64,000 nucleotides of DNA from Pseudomonas_T sp032052615 (GCA_032052615.1 DAMBWF010000011.1:53504-117503); one strand, 5' to 3'; counted from the first letter of the stretch, positions 1 to 9,106 are shown. Numbers and translations are program-made. Notes: generated from the letters alone by a model not told the origin.

Positions 1-1
1 T

Positions 2-1111
2 CCCGGCCGCGACATCGACGAACCGGTTCTCCACCACGGGCGGGGCGGCCGCCAGACCGTGGTCCATCCCGGCAACAAGGAATTCACCAGCGGCGAACGC
101 ATTCCCCGGCCCCAGGGCGGCGGCGGAGGCAAGGGCAGCGGCAAGGCCAGCAACTCCGGCGAGGGCATGGACGACTTCGTCTTCCAGATCACCCAGGAGG
201 AGTTCCTCGATTTCATGTTCGAGGACCTGGAGCTGCCCAACCTGGTGAAGCGGCACCTGACCGGCAGCGATACCTTCAAGACGGTCCGCGCCGGCATCAG
301 CAACGAAGGCAACCCGTCGCGCATCAACATCATCCGCACCCTGCGCTCGGCCCATGCCCGGCGCATCGCCCTCTCCGGCAGCAGCCGCGCCAAGCTGCGC
401 GCCGCCCAGGCCGAGCTGGAGCGGTTGCGCCTGGAGGAGCCGGACAATTTCGGCGACATTCAAACCGTCGAGGCGGAGATTGTTCGTCTGCGGGCGCGGA
501 TCAACCGGGTGCCGTTCCTCGACACCTTCGACCTCAAGTACAACCTGCTGGTGAAACACCCCAACCCCAGCTCCAAGGCGGTGATGTTCTGCCTGATGGA
601 CGTCTCCGGCTCCATGACCCAGGCCACCAAGGACGTGGCCAAGCGCTTCTTCATCCTGCTGTACCTGTTCCTCAAGCGGAACTACGAACGCATCGAGGTG
701 GTATTCATCCGCCACCACACCAGCGCCCGCGAAGTGGACGAGGAGGAGTTCTTTTACTCCCGAGAGACCGGCGGGACCATCGTGTCCAGTGCCCTCAAGC
801 TGATGCAGGAGATCATGGCCGAGCGCTACCCGGTCAACGAATGGAACATCTACGCCGCCCAGGCCTCGGACGGCGACAACTGGAACGACGACTCGCCCAT
901 CTGCCGGGACATCCTGATCAAGCAGATCATGCCGTTCGTGCAGTACTACACCTATGTCGAGATCACCCCGCGGGAACACCAGGCGCTCTGGTTCGAGTAC
1001 GAGCAGGTGCGCGACGCGTTCTCCGAGACCTTCGCCCAGCAGCAACTGGTCTCGGTGGGAGACATCTACCCGGTGTTCCGCGAACTCTTCCAGCGCAGGC
1101 TCGCCACATGA
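2..1111 (+). CDS. yeaH: UPF0229/DUF444 protein YeaH (5' end cut by window)
   Basis: The reading frame is open from base 2, so the gene starts upstream; about 369 residues are visible, and the family is usually near 420 residues. The central DVSGSM motif is the MIDAS-like metal site of a von Willebrand A-type fold, followed by the conserved family segments YAAQASDGDNWNDDS and PFVQYYTYVEI. An alanine/arginine/glutamate-rich coiled segment precedes the VWA part. In enterobacteria and pseudomonads the gene sits between the kinase gene prkA (yeaG) and ycgB and is induced by stress or starvation through RpoS; its biochemical role is unknown. The stop overlaps the next start as ATGA, so translation is probably coupled. 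Confidence 0.93.
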   Translation, partial: PGRDIDEPVLHHGRGGRQTVVHPGNKEFTSGERIPRPQGGGGGKGSGKASNSGEGMDDFVFQITQEEFLDFMFEDLELPNLVKRHLTGSDTFKTVRAGISNEGNPSRINIIRTLRSAHARRIALSGSSRAKLRAAQAELERLRLEEPDNFGDIQTVEAEIVRLRARINRVPFLDTFDLKYNLLVKHPNPSSKAVMFCLMDVSGSMTQATKDVAKRFFILLYLFLKRNYERIEVVFIRHHTSAREVDEEEFFYSRETGGTIVSSALKLMQEIMAERYPVNEWNIYAAQASDGDNWNDDSPICRDILIKQIMPFVQYYTYVEITPREHQALWFEYEQVRDAFSETFAQQQLVSVGDIYPVFRELFQRRLAT

Positions 1112-2688
1112 CTACCTCGACCGACACCCTCCGCGACACGAAGCGCCAGCCGCTGTCCACCGGCTCGGAATGGACCTTCGAACTGATCCAGGCATACGAC
1201 CGGGAGATCGGCCGCATCGCCGAGCGCTACGCCCTCGACACCTACCCGAACCAGATCGAGGTCATCACCGCCGAACAGATGATGGACGCTTATGCCTCGG
1301 TGGGCATGCCCCTGGGCTACCACCACTGGTCCTACGGCAAGCATTTCCTCAGCACCGAGAAATCCTACAAGCGCGGCCAGATGGGCCTGGCCTACGAGAT
1401 CGTGATCAACTCCGACCCGTGCATCGCCTACCTGATGGAAGAGAACACCATGTGCATGCAGGCCTTGGTGATCGCCCACGCGTGCTACGGCCACAACAGC
1501 TTCTTCAAGGGCAACTACCTGTTCCGGACCTGGACCGATGCGGCCTCGATCATCGATTACCTGGTGTTCGCCAAGCAGTACATCATGCAATGCGAGGAGC
1601 GCTACGGCATCGACGCCGTGGAAGACCTGCTGGACTCCTGCCATGCCTTGATGAACCACGGCGTGGACCGCTACAAGCGGCCCTACCCCATCTCCGCCGA
1701 AGAGGAACGGCAGCGGCAGAAGGACCGCGAGGAGCACCTGCAACGGCAACTCAACGACCTGTGGCGGACCATTCCCAAGAGCGCCGAGAAGAACGACGAG
1801 CAGGATGTGCGGCGCTTCCCCGCCGAGCCCCAGGAGAACATCCTCTATTTCATCGAGAAACACGCGCCACTGCTGGAGCCCTGGCAGCGGGAGGTGGTGC
1901 GCATCGTGCGCAAGATCGCTCAGTACTTCTACCCGCAACGGCAGACCCAGGTGATGAACGAAGGCTGGGCGACCTTCTGGCACTACACCCTGATGAACGA
2001 CCTCTACGACGAGGGCCTGGTCACCGACGGCTTCATGCTGGAGTTCCTCCAGTCCCACACCAACGTGGTCTACCAGCCGAGCTACGACAGCCCTTATTAC
2101 AGTGGCATCAACCCCTACACCCTGGGGTTCGCCATGTACTGCGACATCCGCCGCATCTGCGAGCACCCCACCGACGAGGACCGCCGCTGGTTCCCGGACA
2201 TCGCCGGCAGCGACTGGCTCTCCACCCTCAAGTTCGCCATGTCCACGTTCAAGGATGAAAGCTTCATCCTGCAGTTCCTCTCCCCCAAGGTGATCCGCGA
2301 CCTCAAGCTGTTCAGCATCCTCGACGACGACCAACAGGAGGAGCTGCTGGTGCCGGCGATCCACGACGAGGAAGGCTACCGCACCATCCGCGAGCTGCTG
2401 GCGGCCCAGTACAACCTGGGCAACCGCGAGCCCAACGTGCAGATCTGGAACGTGGACCGGCGCGGTGATCGCTCCCTGACCCTTCGTCATCAACAGCACG
2501 ATCGCAAACCCTTGGGGGAATCCACCGAGGAGGTGCTCAAGCACCTGCACCGGTTGTGGGGCTTCGCCATCCACCTGGAAGTGATGCAGGGCGACGAGGT
2601 GGTGGGGGTTCATCACGTGCCGCCGAAGGGCGAGCGCGGCGAGGACGGCGAATACCCCCGGCTCGATCTGGTGATGCCTCCCATCTGA
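1108..2688 (+). CDS. ycgB: SpoVR family protein YcgB
   Basis: This 526-residue protein starts at an ATG overlapping the yeaH stop. Family landmarks include STGSEWTFELIQAYDREI at the N terminus, the GYHHWSYGKHF segment, and NEGWATFWHYTLMNDLYDEG in the middle, where the conserved H and E residues resemble a metal-site pattern. The length matches SpoVR/YcgB proteins (about 510-520 residues). SpoVR was named for spore cortex formation in Bacillus; in non-sporulating proteobacteria it belongs to the prkA-yeaH-ycgB stress operon, function unproven. No hairpin with a T-tract follows the stop, and cca begins 98 bases later. Confidence 0.95.
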   Translation: MTTSTDTLRDTKRQPLSTGSEWTFELIQAYDREIGRIAERYALDTYPNQIEVITAEQMMDAYASVGMPLGYHHWSYGKHFLSTEKSYKRGQMGLAYEIVINSDPCIAYLMEENTMCMQALVIAHACYGHNSFFKGNYLFRTWTDAASIIDYLVFAKQYIMQCEERYGIDAVEDLLDSCHALMNHGVDRYKRPYPISAEEERQRQKDREEHLQRQLNDLWRTIPKSAEKNDEQDVRRFPAEPQENILYFIEKHAPLLEPWQREVVRIVRKIAQYFYPQRQTQVMNEGWATFWHYTLMNDLYDEGLVTDGFMLEFLQSHTNVVYQPSYDSPYYSGINPYTLGFAMYCDIRRICEHPTDEDRRWFPDIAGSDWLSTLKFAMSTFKDESFILQFLSPKVIRDLKLFSILDDDQQEELLVPAIHDEEGYRTIRELLAAQYNLGNREPNVQIWNVDRRGDRSLTLRHQQHDRKPLGESTEEVLKHLHRLWGFAIHLEVMQGDEVVGVHHVPPKGERGEDGEYPRLDLVMPPI

Positions 2689-2786
2689 GGCGCCTCCCGT
2701 CTGACCAGCGGACGCCGCCGAGCCGGCCGGCCCGTGCCGCTTCGGCTTGGTCGCCTCGGACGCGTCCCGCCGGTATCCTTGCCGCC

Positions 2787-3965
2787 ATGGACAATCGACT
2801 GAACGTTTACAAGGTGGGCGGCGCCGTGCGCGATCGCCTGCTCGGCCGGCCGGTCACCGAAACCGACTGGGTGGTGGTGGGAAGCACGGCGGAGCGGATG
2901 CTGGAACTGGGCTTCCGCCCCGTCGGTGCGGACTTCCCGGTGTTCCTCCACCCACGCACCGGCGAGGAATACGCCCTGGCCCGCACCGAGCGCAAGAGTG
3001 GCCGCGGCTATGGTGGCTTCGTTTTCCATGCCGCTCCCGAGGTGACCCTCGAAGAGGACCTCACCCGCCGCGACCTCACCATCAACGCTATTGCCGAGGA
3101 TGCCGAAGGCCGACTGATCGACCCTTATGGCGGCCAGGCGGACCTGCGGGATCGCTGGCTGCGCCATGTATCGCCGGCATTCGCCGAAGATCCGCTGCGG
3201 GTACTGCGAGTGGCGCGCTTCGCGGCCCGCTACGCGCCCCTGGGCTTTCGCATCGCCGACGAGACCCTGGCGCTGATGCAGCGGATCGCGGAATCGGGCG
3301 AATTGGACGCTCTCACCCCCGAACGGACCTGGAAGGAAGTCTCCCGGGCCCTGATGGAACCGCGCCCCGATGTCTTCGTCGACAGCCTGCGCCAGTGTGG
3401 CGCCCTGGCCGCCTGGCTGCCCGAAGTGGAGGCCCTATTCGAGGCGCCGATCCCGGGCGCTTACGCGAACCGGGGCGCCCACTTGCTGGCGACGCTGCGC
3501 CGTTGCGCCGAGCACCAACACCCGCTGACGATACGCTGGGCTTGCCTGCTCCAGCCTCTCGCCGAAGACGATCCCGAGGCGGGGCGGGCTCGGGTGCAAG
3601 CGGTCAACCAACGCTGCAAGGCGCCTCGGGACTGCCAGGAACTGGCCCTGCTGACGGCCGAGTTCCAGCCATGGGCGCGGCGCGCCGAGGCGCTGGACGC
3701 GAAGGCATTGCTGGAGCTGTTGCAACGCTTCGACGTCTATCGCCGCCCGCAGCGCTTCGCCGAATTCCTCGCCGCCTGCGAGCGATTGGACGTCGACGAG
3801 CCGAACGCCGCGGCGCGGACGGCCCTCTTGCAAGGCGCCGCCGACACGGCGCGGGCCGTGGCGGTAAAACCACTGGTGGAGCGCGGCCTGACCGGCGCCG
3901 CGCTGGGCGAGGCATTGTGCCAGGCGCGCCTGGACGCGCTGGCGGACTTCCGCGCGAACCGCTAG
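2787..3965 (+). CDS. cca: CCA-adding tRNA nucleotidyltransferase with degenerate HD domain
   Basis: The protein has 392 residues. The N-terminal class II nucleotidyltransferase core is present: YKVGGAVRDRLLGRPV, RTERKSGRGYGG, RRDLTINA and FAEDPLRVLRVARFAARYA. The start ATG at 2787 aligns with family N termini. Two departures stand out. The catalytic DxD before WVVVG reads E25-T-D27. In the C-terminal HD phosphohydrolase region of gammaproteobacterial CCA enzymes, every expected metal ligand is gone: LLHDLGKG reads LLQPLAED at residues 254-261, the HPEIDTGxH block reads AYANRGAH, and the downstream His cluster reads EFQPWAR. The protein is also shorter than the usual ~410 residues. CCA addition may persist; phosphohydrolase activity is very unlikely. 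Confidence 0.9.
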   Translation: MDNRLNVYKVGGAVRDRLLGRPVTETDWVVVGSTAERMLELGFRPVGADFPVFLHPRTGEEYALARTERKSGRGYGGFVFHAAPEVTLEEDLTRRDLTINAIAEDAEGRLIDPYGGQADLRDRWLRHVSPAFAEDPLRVLRVARFAARYAPLGFRIADETLALMQRIAESGELDALTPERTWKEVSRALMEPRPDVFVDSLRQCGALAAWLPEVEALFEAPIPGAYANRGAHLLATLRRCAEHQHPLTIRWACLLQPLAEDDPEAGRARVQAVNQRCKAPRDCQELALLTAEFQPWARRAEALDAKALLELLQRFDVYRRPQRFAEFLAACERLDVDEPNAAARTALLQGAADTARAVAVKPLVERGLTGAALGEALCQARLDALADFRANR

Positions 3966-4501
3966 GGCGTGGGCGCTGCGGCGCGCAGCAGGGTGTCGGG
4001 CGTGAGCGCGACGCCGCGCCAGTGGAAGTCCACCGGCCACAGGCGCTGGTCGATGCGCGCGGCGCGCCAGAGGGCGGCGAAACTGAGTCCCGCGCCCGGA
4101 TGCATGCGCTCCGGCGCCAACAGCGACAGCGGCCAGAGCACGAAGGCGTTCTTCAGGATTTCCGCCCGGGGCAGCACCAGCCCGTCGAACACACCCACCT
4201 GGTCACCGTACAGCAGCACATCGATATCCAAGGGCAGGCCCTTGCGGTTCGGCGCGTAGCGGCCGTTATCCGCCTCGATGCCCTTGAGGCGCCGGTCCAG
4301 CTCCGCCAGGGGCAGGTCGGTCAGGGCGGTCACCGCCAAGTTGTAGAAAGGGCCGCTCTTGATACCCACCGCCTCGCTCTCGAACACAGGGGAGCAGCGC
4401 ATCTCATGGAGGAAGCCGGCCAGGGCGTCGAGTCCAGCCGTCAGGTGGGCCTCGCGCTCACTGTTGCTGCCGAGGCCGAGAAAGACCGGTATCAGCGACA
4501 T
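3962..4501 (-). CDS. folK: 2-amino-4-hydroxy-6-hydroxymethyldihydropteridine pyrophosphokinase
   Basis: This 179-residue HPPK transfers pyrophosphate from ATP to 6-hydroxymethyl-7,8-dihydropterin in folate synthesis. Visible signatures are the N-terminal FLGLGSNSEREAHL, the segment YNLAV, and the HPPK signature LDIDVLLYGD, whose aspartates bind magnesium. The ATG at 4501 lies inside the end of folB (10-base overlap), the usual folB-folK arrangement. Its stop converges on cca so tightly that both TAG stops share the palindrome CTAG at 3962-3965. Confidence 0.95.
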   Translation of the reverse strand: MSLIPVFLGLGSNSEREAHLTAGLDALAGFLHEMRCSPVFESEAVGIKSGPFYNLAVTALTDLPLAELDRRLKGIEADNGRYAPNRKGLPLDIDVLLYGDQVGVFDGLVLPRAEILKNAFVLWPLSLLAPERMHPGAGLSFAALWRAARIDQRLWPVDFHWRGVALTPDTLLRAAAPTP

Positions 4502-4854
4502 CCGCGCTCGATCTCCACGCCGACGCCACGGGCCGCCGGCACGGCGCCGGGCTTGGTCACCTTCAGGCGCAGCCAGACGACGCCGAACGTACTCATCAGC
4601 CCCGCCGCCAGCCGCTCGGCGAAGGTCTCGACCAATTCGAAGCGCGCCGACTCGGCGAACGCCTGGACATGCTCGGCCACCTTGGCGTAGTCCAGGGCCC
4701 GATCCAGCTCGTCGTTCTCCGCCGCGGCCCGGTTGTCCCAGGCCAGGCGCAGGTCCAGGCTCAGGCATTGGCGAATCTCGCGCTCCCAGTCGTAGGCACC
4801 GATCACGGTGTCCACTTCCAGTCCCTCGATGAAAACGATATCCACGTGATTCAT
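4492..4854 (-). CDS. folB: Dihydroneopterin aldolase
   Basis: This 120-residue protein cleaves 7,8-dihydroneopterin to 6-hydroxymethyl-dihydropterin and glycolaldehyde, the step immediately before FolK. The family pattern is clear: FIEGLEVDTVIGAYDWERE near the N terminus, then a YAKVAEHVQAF segment and FELVETFAERLA in the C-terminal half. The length is normal. It is first in a two-gene folB-folK unit transcribed divergently from plsY; the 100-base divergent gap holds both promoters. Confidence 0.95.
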   Translation of the reverse strand: MNHVDIVFIEGLEVDTVIGAYDWEREIRQCLSLDLRLAWDNRAAAENDELDRALDYAKVAEHVQAFAESARFELVETFAERLAAGLMSTFGVVWLRLKVTKPGAVPAARGVGVEIERGCR

Positions 4855-4895
4855 GTCTCCGGCCGGCGACCGACCCCGGCGTCGCCACGCGACGG

Positions 4896-4926
4896 TTTAC
4901 AGGGGCAGGCCGACCCGGCCTAAAAT
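4896..4926 (+). promoter_or_regulatory. Putative sigma70 promoter of plsY
   Basis: A TTTACA element at 4896-4901 and a TAAAAT element at 4921-4926 lie upstream of plsY. The 19-base spacer is longer than ideal. The -10 match and its position about 30 bases before the start codon support the call. Confidence 0.4.
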
Positions 4927-4954
4927 CGAGGCTCCCTCGCCCCGGATGGATTTC

Positions 4955-5524
4955 ATGTTCTGGCTGCTGGCGATCCTCGCCTACCTGCTCGGCTCGCTGT
5001 CCTTCGCCATACTGCTGAGCCGACTGTTCGGCACCGCCGACCCGCGCGCCCAGGGCTCCGGGAACCCCGGCGCCACCAACATGCTGCGCCTGGCGGGCCG
5101 CCGGATGGCGATGCTGACCCTGCTCGGCGACCTGCTCAAGGGGCTGCTGCCCGTGCTGATCGCAGCCGCCTTGGGGCTGGCGACGCAACGCCAGGCCTGG
5201 ATCGGCCTGGCCGCGGTGATCGGCCACCTTTATCCGTTGTACTTTCGCTTCCAGGGCGGCAAGGGCGTGGCCACCGCCGCCGGCATGCTACTCGGCCTGT
5301 ACCCGCCCGCCGCCCTGCTCGCGGCGGCGGCCTGGCTGCTGACCTTCGTGCTGACCCGCACCAGCTCGCTGGCCGCGCTGATCGCCACGCCGCTGACCCT
5401 GCCCTTGCTGGCCTGGCAACGGCCGGAGGCCCTGCTGCCGATGAGCGCGCTGACCGTGCTGATCGTCTGGCGGCATCGCGGCAATCTACGCGACCTCTTC
5501 GCCGGACGCGAACGGCATTTCTGA
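4955..5524 (+). CDS. plsY: Acyl-phosphate glycerol-3-phosphate acyltransferase PlsY
   Basis: PlsY is an inner-membrane enzyme that moves the acyl group from acyl-phosphate to glycerol-3-phosphate, starting phospholipid synthesis with PlsX. The 189-residue form starting MFWLLAILAYLLGS matches the family length. An ATG nine bases earlier (4946) is possible but gives an atypical N terminus. Visible features are five hydrophobic segments, the SGNPGATNMLR glycerol-phosphate loop, and the GGKGVATAAG motif. The hydrophilic tail LRDLFAGRERHF is typical of pseudomonads. Confidence 0.95.
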   Translation: MFWLLAILAYLLGSLSFAILLSRLFGTADPRAQGSGNPGATNMLRLAGRRMAMLTLLGDLLKGLLPVLIAAALGLATQRQAWIGLAAVIGHLYPLYFRFQGGKGVATAAGMLLGLYPPAALLAAAAWLLTFVLTRTSSLAALIATPLTLPLLAWQRPEALLPMSALTVLIVWRHRGNLRDLFAGRERHF

Positions 5525-5553
5525 CGCCACGCCACGAGCCACGCCCATCCGGC

Positions 5554-6579
5554 TCAGATCGCCGGCAACCGCTCCATGGGCCAGCGCGCCTGCACCGTGA
5601 TCGCCGGGCCGTCGTGCTGACCCGCCAGGAGCCGCTGGCAGCCGGCGTAGGCGATCATCGCGCCATTGTCGGTGCAGAAGCGCGGCCGCGCGTAGAACAC
5701 CTCGCCGCCCAGCTCGCCTAGCATCCGCTCCAGCGCCTGCCGCAACGACCGGTTGGCGCTGACGCCGCCGGCGATCACCAGGCGGTCGAGCCCCGTCTGG
5801 CGCAAGGCCCGGCGGCATTTCAGCACGAGGGTGTCCACCACCGCCCGCTCGAAGGCCAGGGCGATGTCGCAGCGGGTCTGCTCGCTATCGTCGCCCGCCT
5901 CGCGGCATTGATGCCAGGTGTTGAGCGTGAAGGTCTTCAACCCGCTGAAACTGAAATCCAGGCCGGGGCGGTCGGTCATGGGCCGCGGGAAGACGAAACG
6001 ACCGTCCACGCCGGACTCCGCCAGGCGCGCGATCTCCGGGCCGCCGGGGTAGCCCAGGCCAAGCAGCTTGGCGGTCTTGTCGAAGGCTTCGCCCGCCGCG
6101 TCGTCCAAGGACTCGCCGAGCAACTGGTAGCGGCCGATGCCATCCACCCGCACCAACTGGGTGTGACCGCCGGACACCAGCAAGGCGACGAAGGGAAAGC
6201 GCGGGGGATGCTCTTCCAGCATCGGCGCCAGCAGATGGCCTTCCATGTGATGCACGCCCAGGGCGGGGATGCCCCAGGCGAAGGCCAAGGCCTGGGCACA
6301 GGAAGCGCCCACCAGCAGCGCCCCCACCAAGCCGGGGCCCGCGGTATAGGCGATGGCATCGACTTGGCCGGCCGTCACGCCGGCCTCCGCCATCACCTGA
6401 CGGGTCAGGGGCAGCAGGCGCTTGACGTGATCGCGGGAAGCCAGTTCGGGGACGACACCACCGTAGACCCGGTGCAGGTCGATCTGGCTGAACAGCGCGT
6501 CGGCCAGCAGGCCGCGTTCGCTGTCGTACAAGGCGACGCCGGTCTCGTCGCAGGAAGTTTCCAGGCCCAGCACAAGCAT
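5554..6579 (-). CDS. tsaD: tRNA N6-adenosine threonylcarbamoyltransferase TsaD
   Basis: TsaD transfers the threonylcarbamoyl group to A37 of ANN-decoding tRNAs, working with TsaB and TsaE. The 341-residue protein begins MLVLGLETSCDETG, the canonical ASKHA-fold start; longer in-frame extensions lack family support. The metal-binding HHMEGH motif is seen near residue 110, LVSGGHTQLV follows, and CTDNGAMIAYAG near the C terminus supplies the third ligand. It is transcribed divergently from rpsU, the conserved gammaproteobacterial arrangement. Confidence 0.96.
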   Translation of the reverse strand: MLVLGLETSCDETGVALYDSERGLLADALFSQIDLHRVYGGVVPELASRDHVKRLLPLTRQVMAEAGVTAGQVDAIAYTAGPGLVGALLVGASCAQALAFAWGIPALGVHHMEGHLLAPMLEEHPPRFPFVALLVSGGHTQLVRVDGIGRYQLLGESLDDAAGEAFDKTAKLLGLGYPGGPEIARLAESGVDGRFVFPRPMTDRPGLDFSFSGLKTFTLNTWHQCREAGDDSEQTRCDIALAFERAVVDTLVLKCRRALRQTGLDRLVIAGGVSANRSLRQALERMLGELGGEVFYARPRFCTDNGAMIAYAGCQRLLAGQHDGPAITVQARWPMERLPAI

Positions 6580-6665
6580 AGGAGTTCGATTCGGCCAGCC
6601 GTTCGGGAAGGCGCGCATCATAATCGCGCCCCCTTGGGCGGGCCAGTGCTTTTCGACTGAAGGCT

Positions 6666-6694
6666 TTGCATTTCGGGGCCTGGAACGTTAATAT
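6666..6694 (+). promoter_or_regulatory. Sigma70 promoter of rpsU
   Basis: TTGCAT at 6666-6671 and TAATAT at 6689-6694 are separated by exactly 17 bases, and the first base of rpsU lies about 85 bases downstream. This is a good vegetative promoter for the rpsU-dnaG-rpoD operon. Confidence 0.6.
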
Positions 6695-6777
6695 CCGCAA
6701 CCCTTGAAAACCGACGTTCTCCGCACCGATTGCCTGGAGACGTTCGCCACCCGGTAATTAGTGAAGGTACGACCTGG

Positions 6778-6993
6778 ATGCCAGCCGTCAAAGTTAAAGA
6801 GAACGAACCCTTCGACGTAGCCCTGCGTCGCTTCAAACGCTCCTGCGAGAAAGCCGGCGTCCTGGCCGAAGTCCGCAGCCGCGAGTTCTACGAGAAGCCG
6901 ACCACCGAGCGCAAGCGCAAGGCCGCAGCCGCCGTCAAGCGCCACGCCAAGAAAGTCCAGCGTGAACAGCGCCGTCGCGAGCGTCTGTACTGA
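6778..6993 (+). CDS. rpsU: 30S ribosomal protein S21
   Basis: This 71-residue basic protein starts MPAVKVKENEPFDVALRRFKR and ends with a lysine/arginine-rich helix, matching S21 in length and sequence. S21 sits on the 30S platform and helps initiation. The ATG at 6778 is chosen by family alignment. It is first in the macromolecular synthesis operon, followed by a hairpin that can tune readthrough into dnaG. Confidence 0.98.
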   Translation: MPAVKVKENEPFDVALRRFKRSCEKAGVLAEVRSREFYEKPTTERKRKAAAAVKRHAKKVQREQRRRERLY

Positions 6994-7021
6994 GTTCCAC
7001 AGCGCCTCGCTGTCACGCTCT

Positions 7022-7046
7022 CGCCCGGCTCAAGCCGGGCGTCGCT
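7022..7046 (+). terminator. Hairpin between rpsU and dnaG
   Basis: A nine-base-pair stem with a two-base loop (arms 7022-7030 and 7033-7041) is followed by TCGC and a run of five T. In enterobacteria a partial terminator between rpsU and dnaG lets S21 be made in excess of primase; this hairpin sits in the equivalent place. Confidence 0.65.
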
Positions 7047-7142
7047 TTTTCGGGCCCCGTAAAACCGATGCGCCTCGCCGCCCCTTGACCTGACCGGGAT
7101 TCCCGCTTCCGCCCCCGTCCCGCGAGCAGTACCCTGTTGCCC

Positions 7143-9080
7143 ATGGCCGGACTGATTCCGCAATCCTTCATCGATGATCTGCTCAACCGCACCGACATCG
7201 TCGAGGTGGTGGGTTCGCGCATCCAGTTGAAGCGGGCCGGAAAGAACTACAGCGCGCTCTGCCCGTTCCACAAGGAAAAGACGCCCTCGTTCAGCGTCAG
7301 CGCGGACAAGCAGTTCTATTACTGCTTCGGCTGCGGAGCCGGGGGCAACGCCCTCGGCTTCGTCATGGACCATGACCACCTGGACTTCCCCCAGGCGGTC
7401 GAGGAACTCGCCAAGCGCGCCGGCCTGGACGTGCCTCGCGAAGAACGGGGCCGCCCGGGCGCTCCACGCCAGCCCACCGATTCGCCGCTGTACCCACTCC
7501 TCGCCGCCGCCGCCGATTTCTATCGCCAGGCGCTGAAGAACCATCCCAGCCGCAGGGCGGCGGTGGACTATCTCAAGGGACGGGGCCTGACCGGGGAGAT
7601 CGCCCGCGACTTCGCCCTCGGCTTCGCGCCGCCGGGCTGGGACTTCCTCCTCAAGCAGCTGGGCGCCGATGCCCTGCAGCAGAAACACCTGATCGACGCC
7701 GGCCTGCTCATCGAGAACGCCGAAAACGGGAAGCGCTACGATCGCTTCCGCGACCGGGTGATGTTTCCCATCCGTGACAGCCGTGGCCGGGTGATCGCCT
7801 TCGGCGGCCGCGTACTGGGCGACGACAAGCCGAAATACCTGAACTCGCCGGAAACCCCCGTCTTCCACAAAGGCCAGGAGCTGTACGGCCTCTACGAGGC
7901 ACGCAAGCATAACCGCGACCTCGACGAGATCATGGTGGTGGAAGGCTACATGGACGTGATCGCCCTGGCCCAGCAGGGCCTGCGCAACGCCGTGGCGACC
8001 CTGGGCACCGCCACGTCCGAGGAGCACATCAAACGCCTGTTCCGCCTGGTACCGAACCTGCTGTTCTGCTTCGACGGCGACCAGGCGGGCCGCAAGGCCG
8101 CCTGGCGGGCCCTGGAGGCCGCGCTACCGAGCCTGCAGGACGGGCGCCGGGCACGCTTCCTGTTCCTGCCAGAGGGCGAGGACCCGGACAGCCTGGTCCG
8201 CGCGGAAGGCACGGACGCCTTCCAGGCTCGCATCAGCCAGCAGGCGATGCCTCTGGCCGACTATTTCTTCCAACAGCTGACCCAAGAGGCGGACCCATCC
8301 TCGCTGGAGGGCAAGGCGCACCTGGCGATGCTCGCCAATCCGTTGATCGAGCGGATCCCTGGCGCCAACTTGCGGGCGCTCATGCGTCAGCATTTGCAGA
8401 CGATCACCGGTTTGTCCGGGGAGGCGTTGAACCAGTTCGCTCCCCCCTCGGCGCCCCTCCCCGACGCGCCCGAAGCCAACGAAGGCTATTACGAGGCATC
8501 GGCCGGTTATACACCCTTCGCCCCTTTGCAGGCGAACGAGCCGGGCGGACAGGGGTCATGGAAGAGTAACGGAGGGAAACGCTGGAAAAAGGACAAGGCG
8601 GGCGGCAAGCAGGCCGACAGCCCGCGCGGGCCCCGTAACGCCGTAGCCGTCGAGTCGCCGAACCTGAGTGCCTTGCGCACGTTGCTGCACCATCCACACT
8701 TGGCGCAGCGCGTCGAGGATGCCAGCCAGTTCGCCGCCGAGAACGACCCCTACGCGCAACTCATGGTGTCGCTGCTGGAGGCCTTGCAAAAGAACCCGGG
8801 GCTGCGCTCGCTGCAACTGATTGCCCGCTGGCACGGCACCGAGCAGGGGCGCCTGCTGCGGGCACTGGCGGAGAAGGAGTGGCTGATTTCCAGCGATAAC
8901 CTTGAACGACAGTTTTTCGACACCATAACGGCACTAGCGGCCCGCCAGCGCGAACGCAGCCTCGAACACCTCCTCCGCAAGGCCCGGCAAAGCGAGCTGA
9001 GCGACGAGGAAAAAGAGCGGCTCCGCGACCTGCTCAGTCGCGGTACTTCCCGCACCGTTCCGACCTCAACTGGCGCGTGA
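7143..9080 (+). CDS. dnaG: DNA primase
   Basis: This 645-residue primase makes RNA primers for replication. The N-terminal zinc-binding domain has CPFHKEKTPSF and FGCGAGG (about residues 38-65). The TOPRIM core follows with EGYMDVIALAQQG and the metal-binding FCFDGDQAGRKAAWRAL. A variable linker rich in Gly, Pro and Lys leads to a C-terminal DnaB-interaction helical domain. The start MAGLIPQSFIDDLLNRTDI is the standard N terminus. It is the middle gene of rpsU-dnaG-rpoD. Confidence 0.97.
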   Translation: MAGLIPQSFIDDLLNRTDIVEVVGSRIQLKRAGKNYSALCPFHKEKTPSFSVSADKQFYYCFGCGAGGNALGFVMDHDHLDFPQAVEELAKRAGLDVPREERGRPGAPRQPTDSPLYPLLAAAADFYRQALKNHPSRRAAVDYLKGRGLTGEIARDFALGFAPPGWDFLLKQLGADALQQKHLIDAGLLIENAENGKRYDRFRDRVMFPIRDSRGRVIAFGGRVLGDDKPKYLNSPETPVFHKGQELYGLYEARKHNRDLDEIMVVEGYMDVIALAQQGLRNAVATLGTATSEEHIKRLFRLVPNLLFCFDGDQAGRKAAWRALEAALPSLQDGRRARFLFLPEGEDPDSLVRAEGTDAFQARISQQAMPLADYFFQQLTQEADPSSLEGKAHLAMLANPLIERIPGANLRALMRQHLQTITGLSGEALNQFAPPSAPLPDAPEANEGYYEASAGYTPFAPLQANEPGGQGSWKSNGGKRWKKDKAGGKQADSPRGPRNAVAVESPNLSALRTLLHHPHLAQRVEDASQFAAENDPYAQLMVSLLEALQKNPGLRSLQLIARWHGTEQGRLLRALAEKEWLISSDNLERQFFDTITALAARQRERSLEHLLRKARQSELSDEEKERLRDLLSRGTSRTVPTSTGA

Positions 9081-9090
9081 GGTCAATGCT

Positions 9091-9106
9091 CAGCTATAAT
9101 GCTCAG
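9091..9106 (+). promoter_or_regulatory. Possible internal promoter before rpoD
   Basis: A perfect TATAAT at 9095-9100 lies in the dnaG-rpoD gap, flanked on both sides by GCTCAG. No convincing TTGACA-like -35 is present at the right distance, so this is a -10 match only. A separate rpoD promoter would fit known practice in this operon. Confidence 0.35.
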
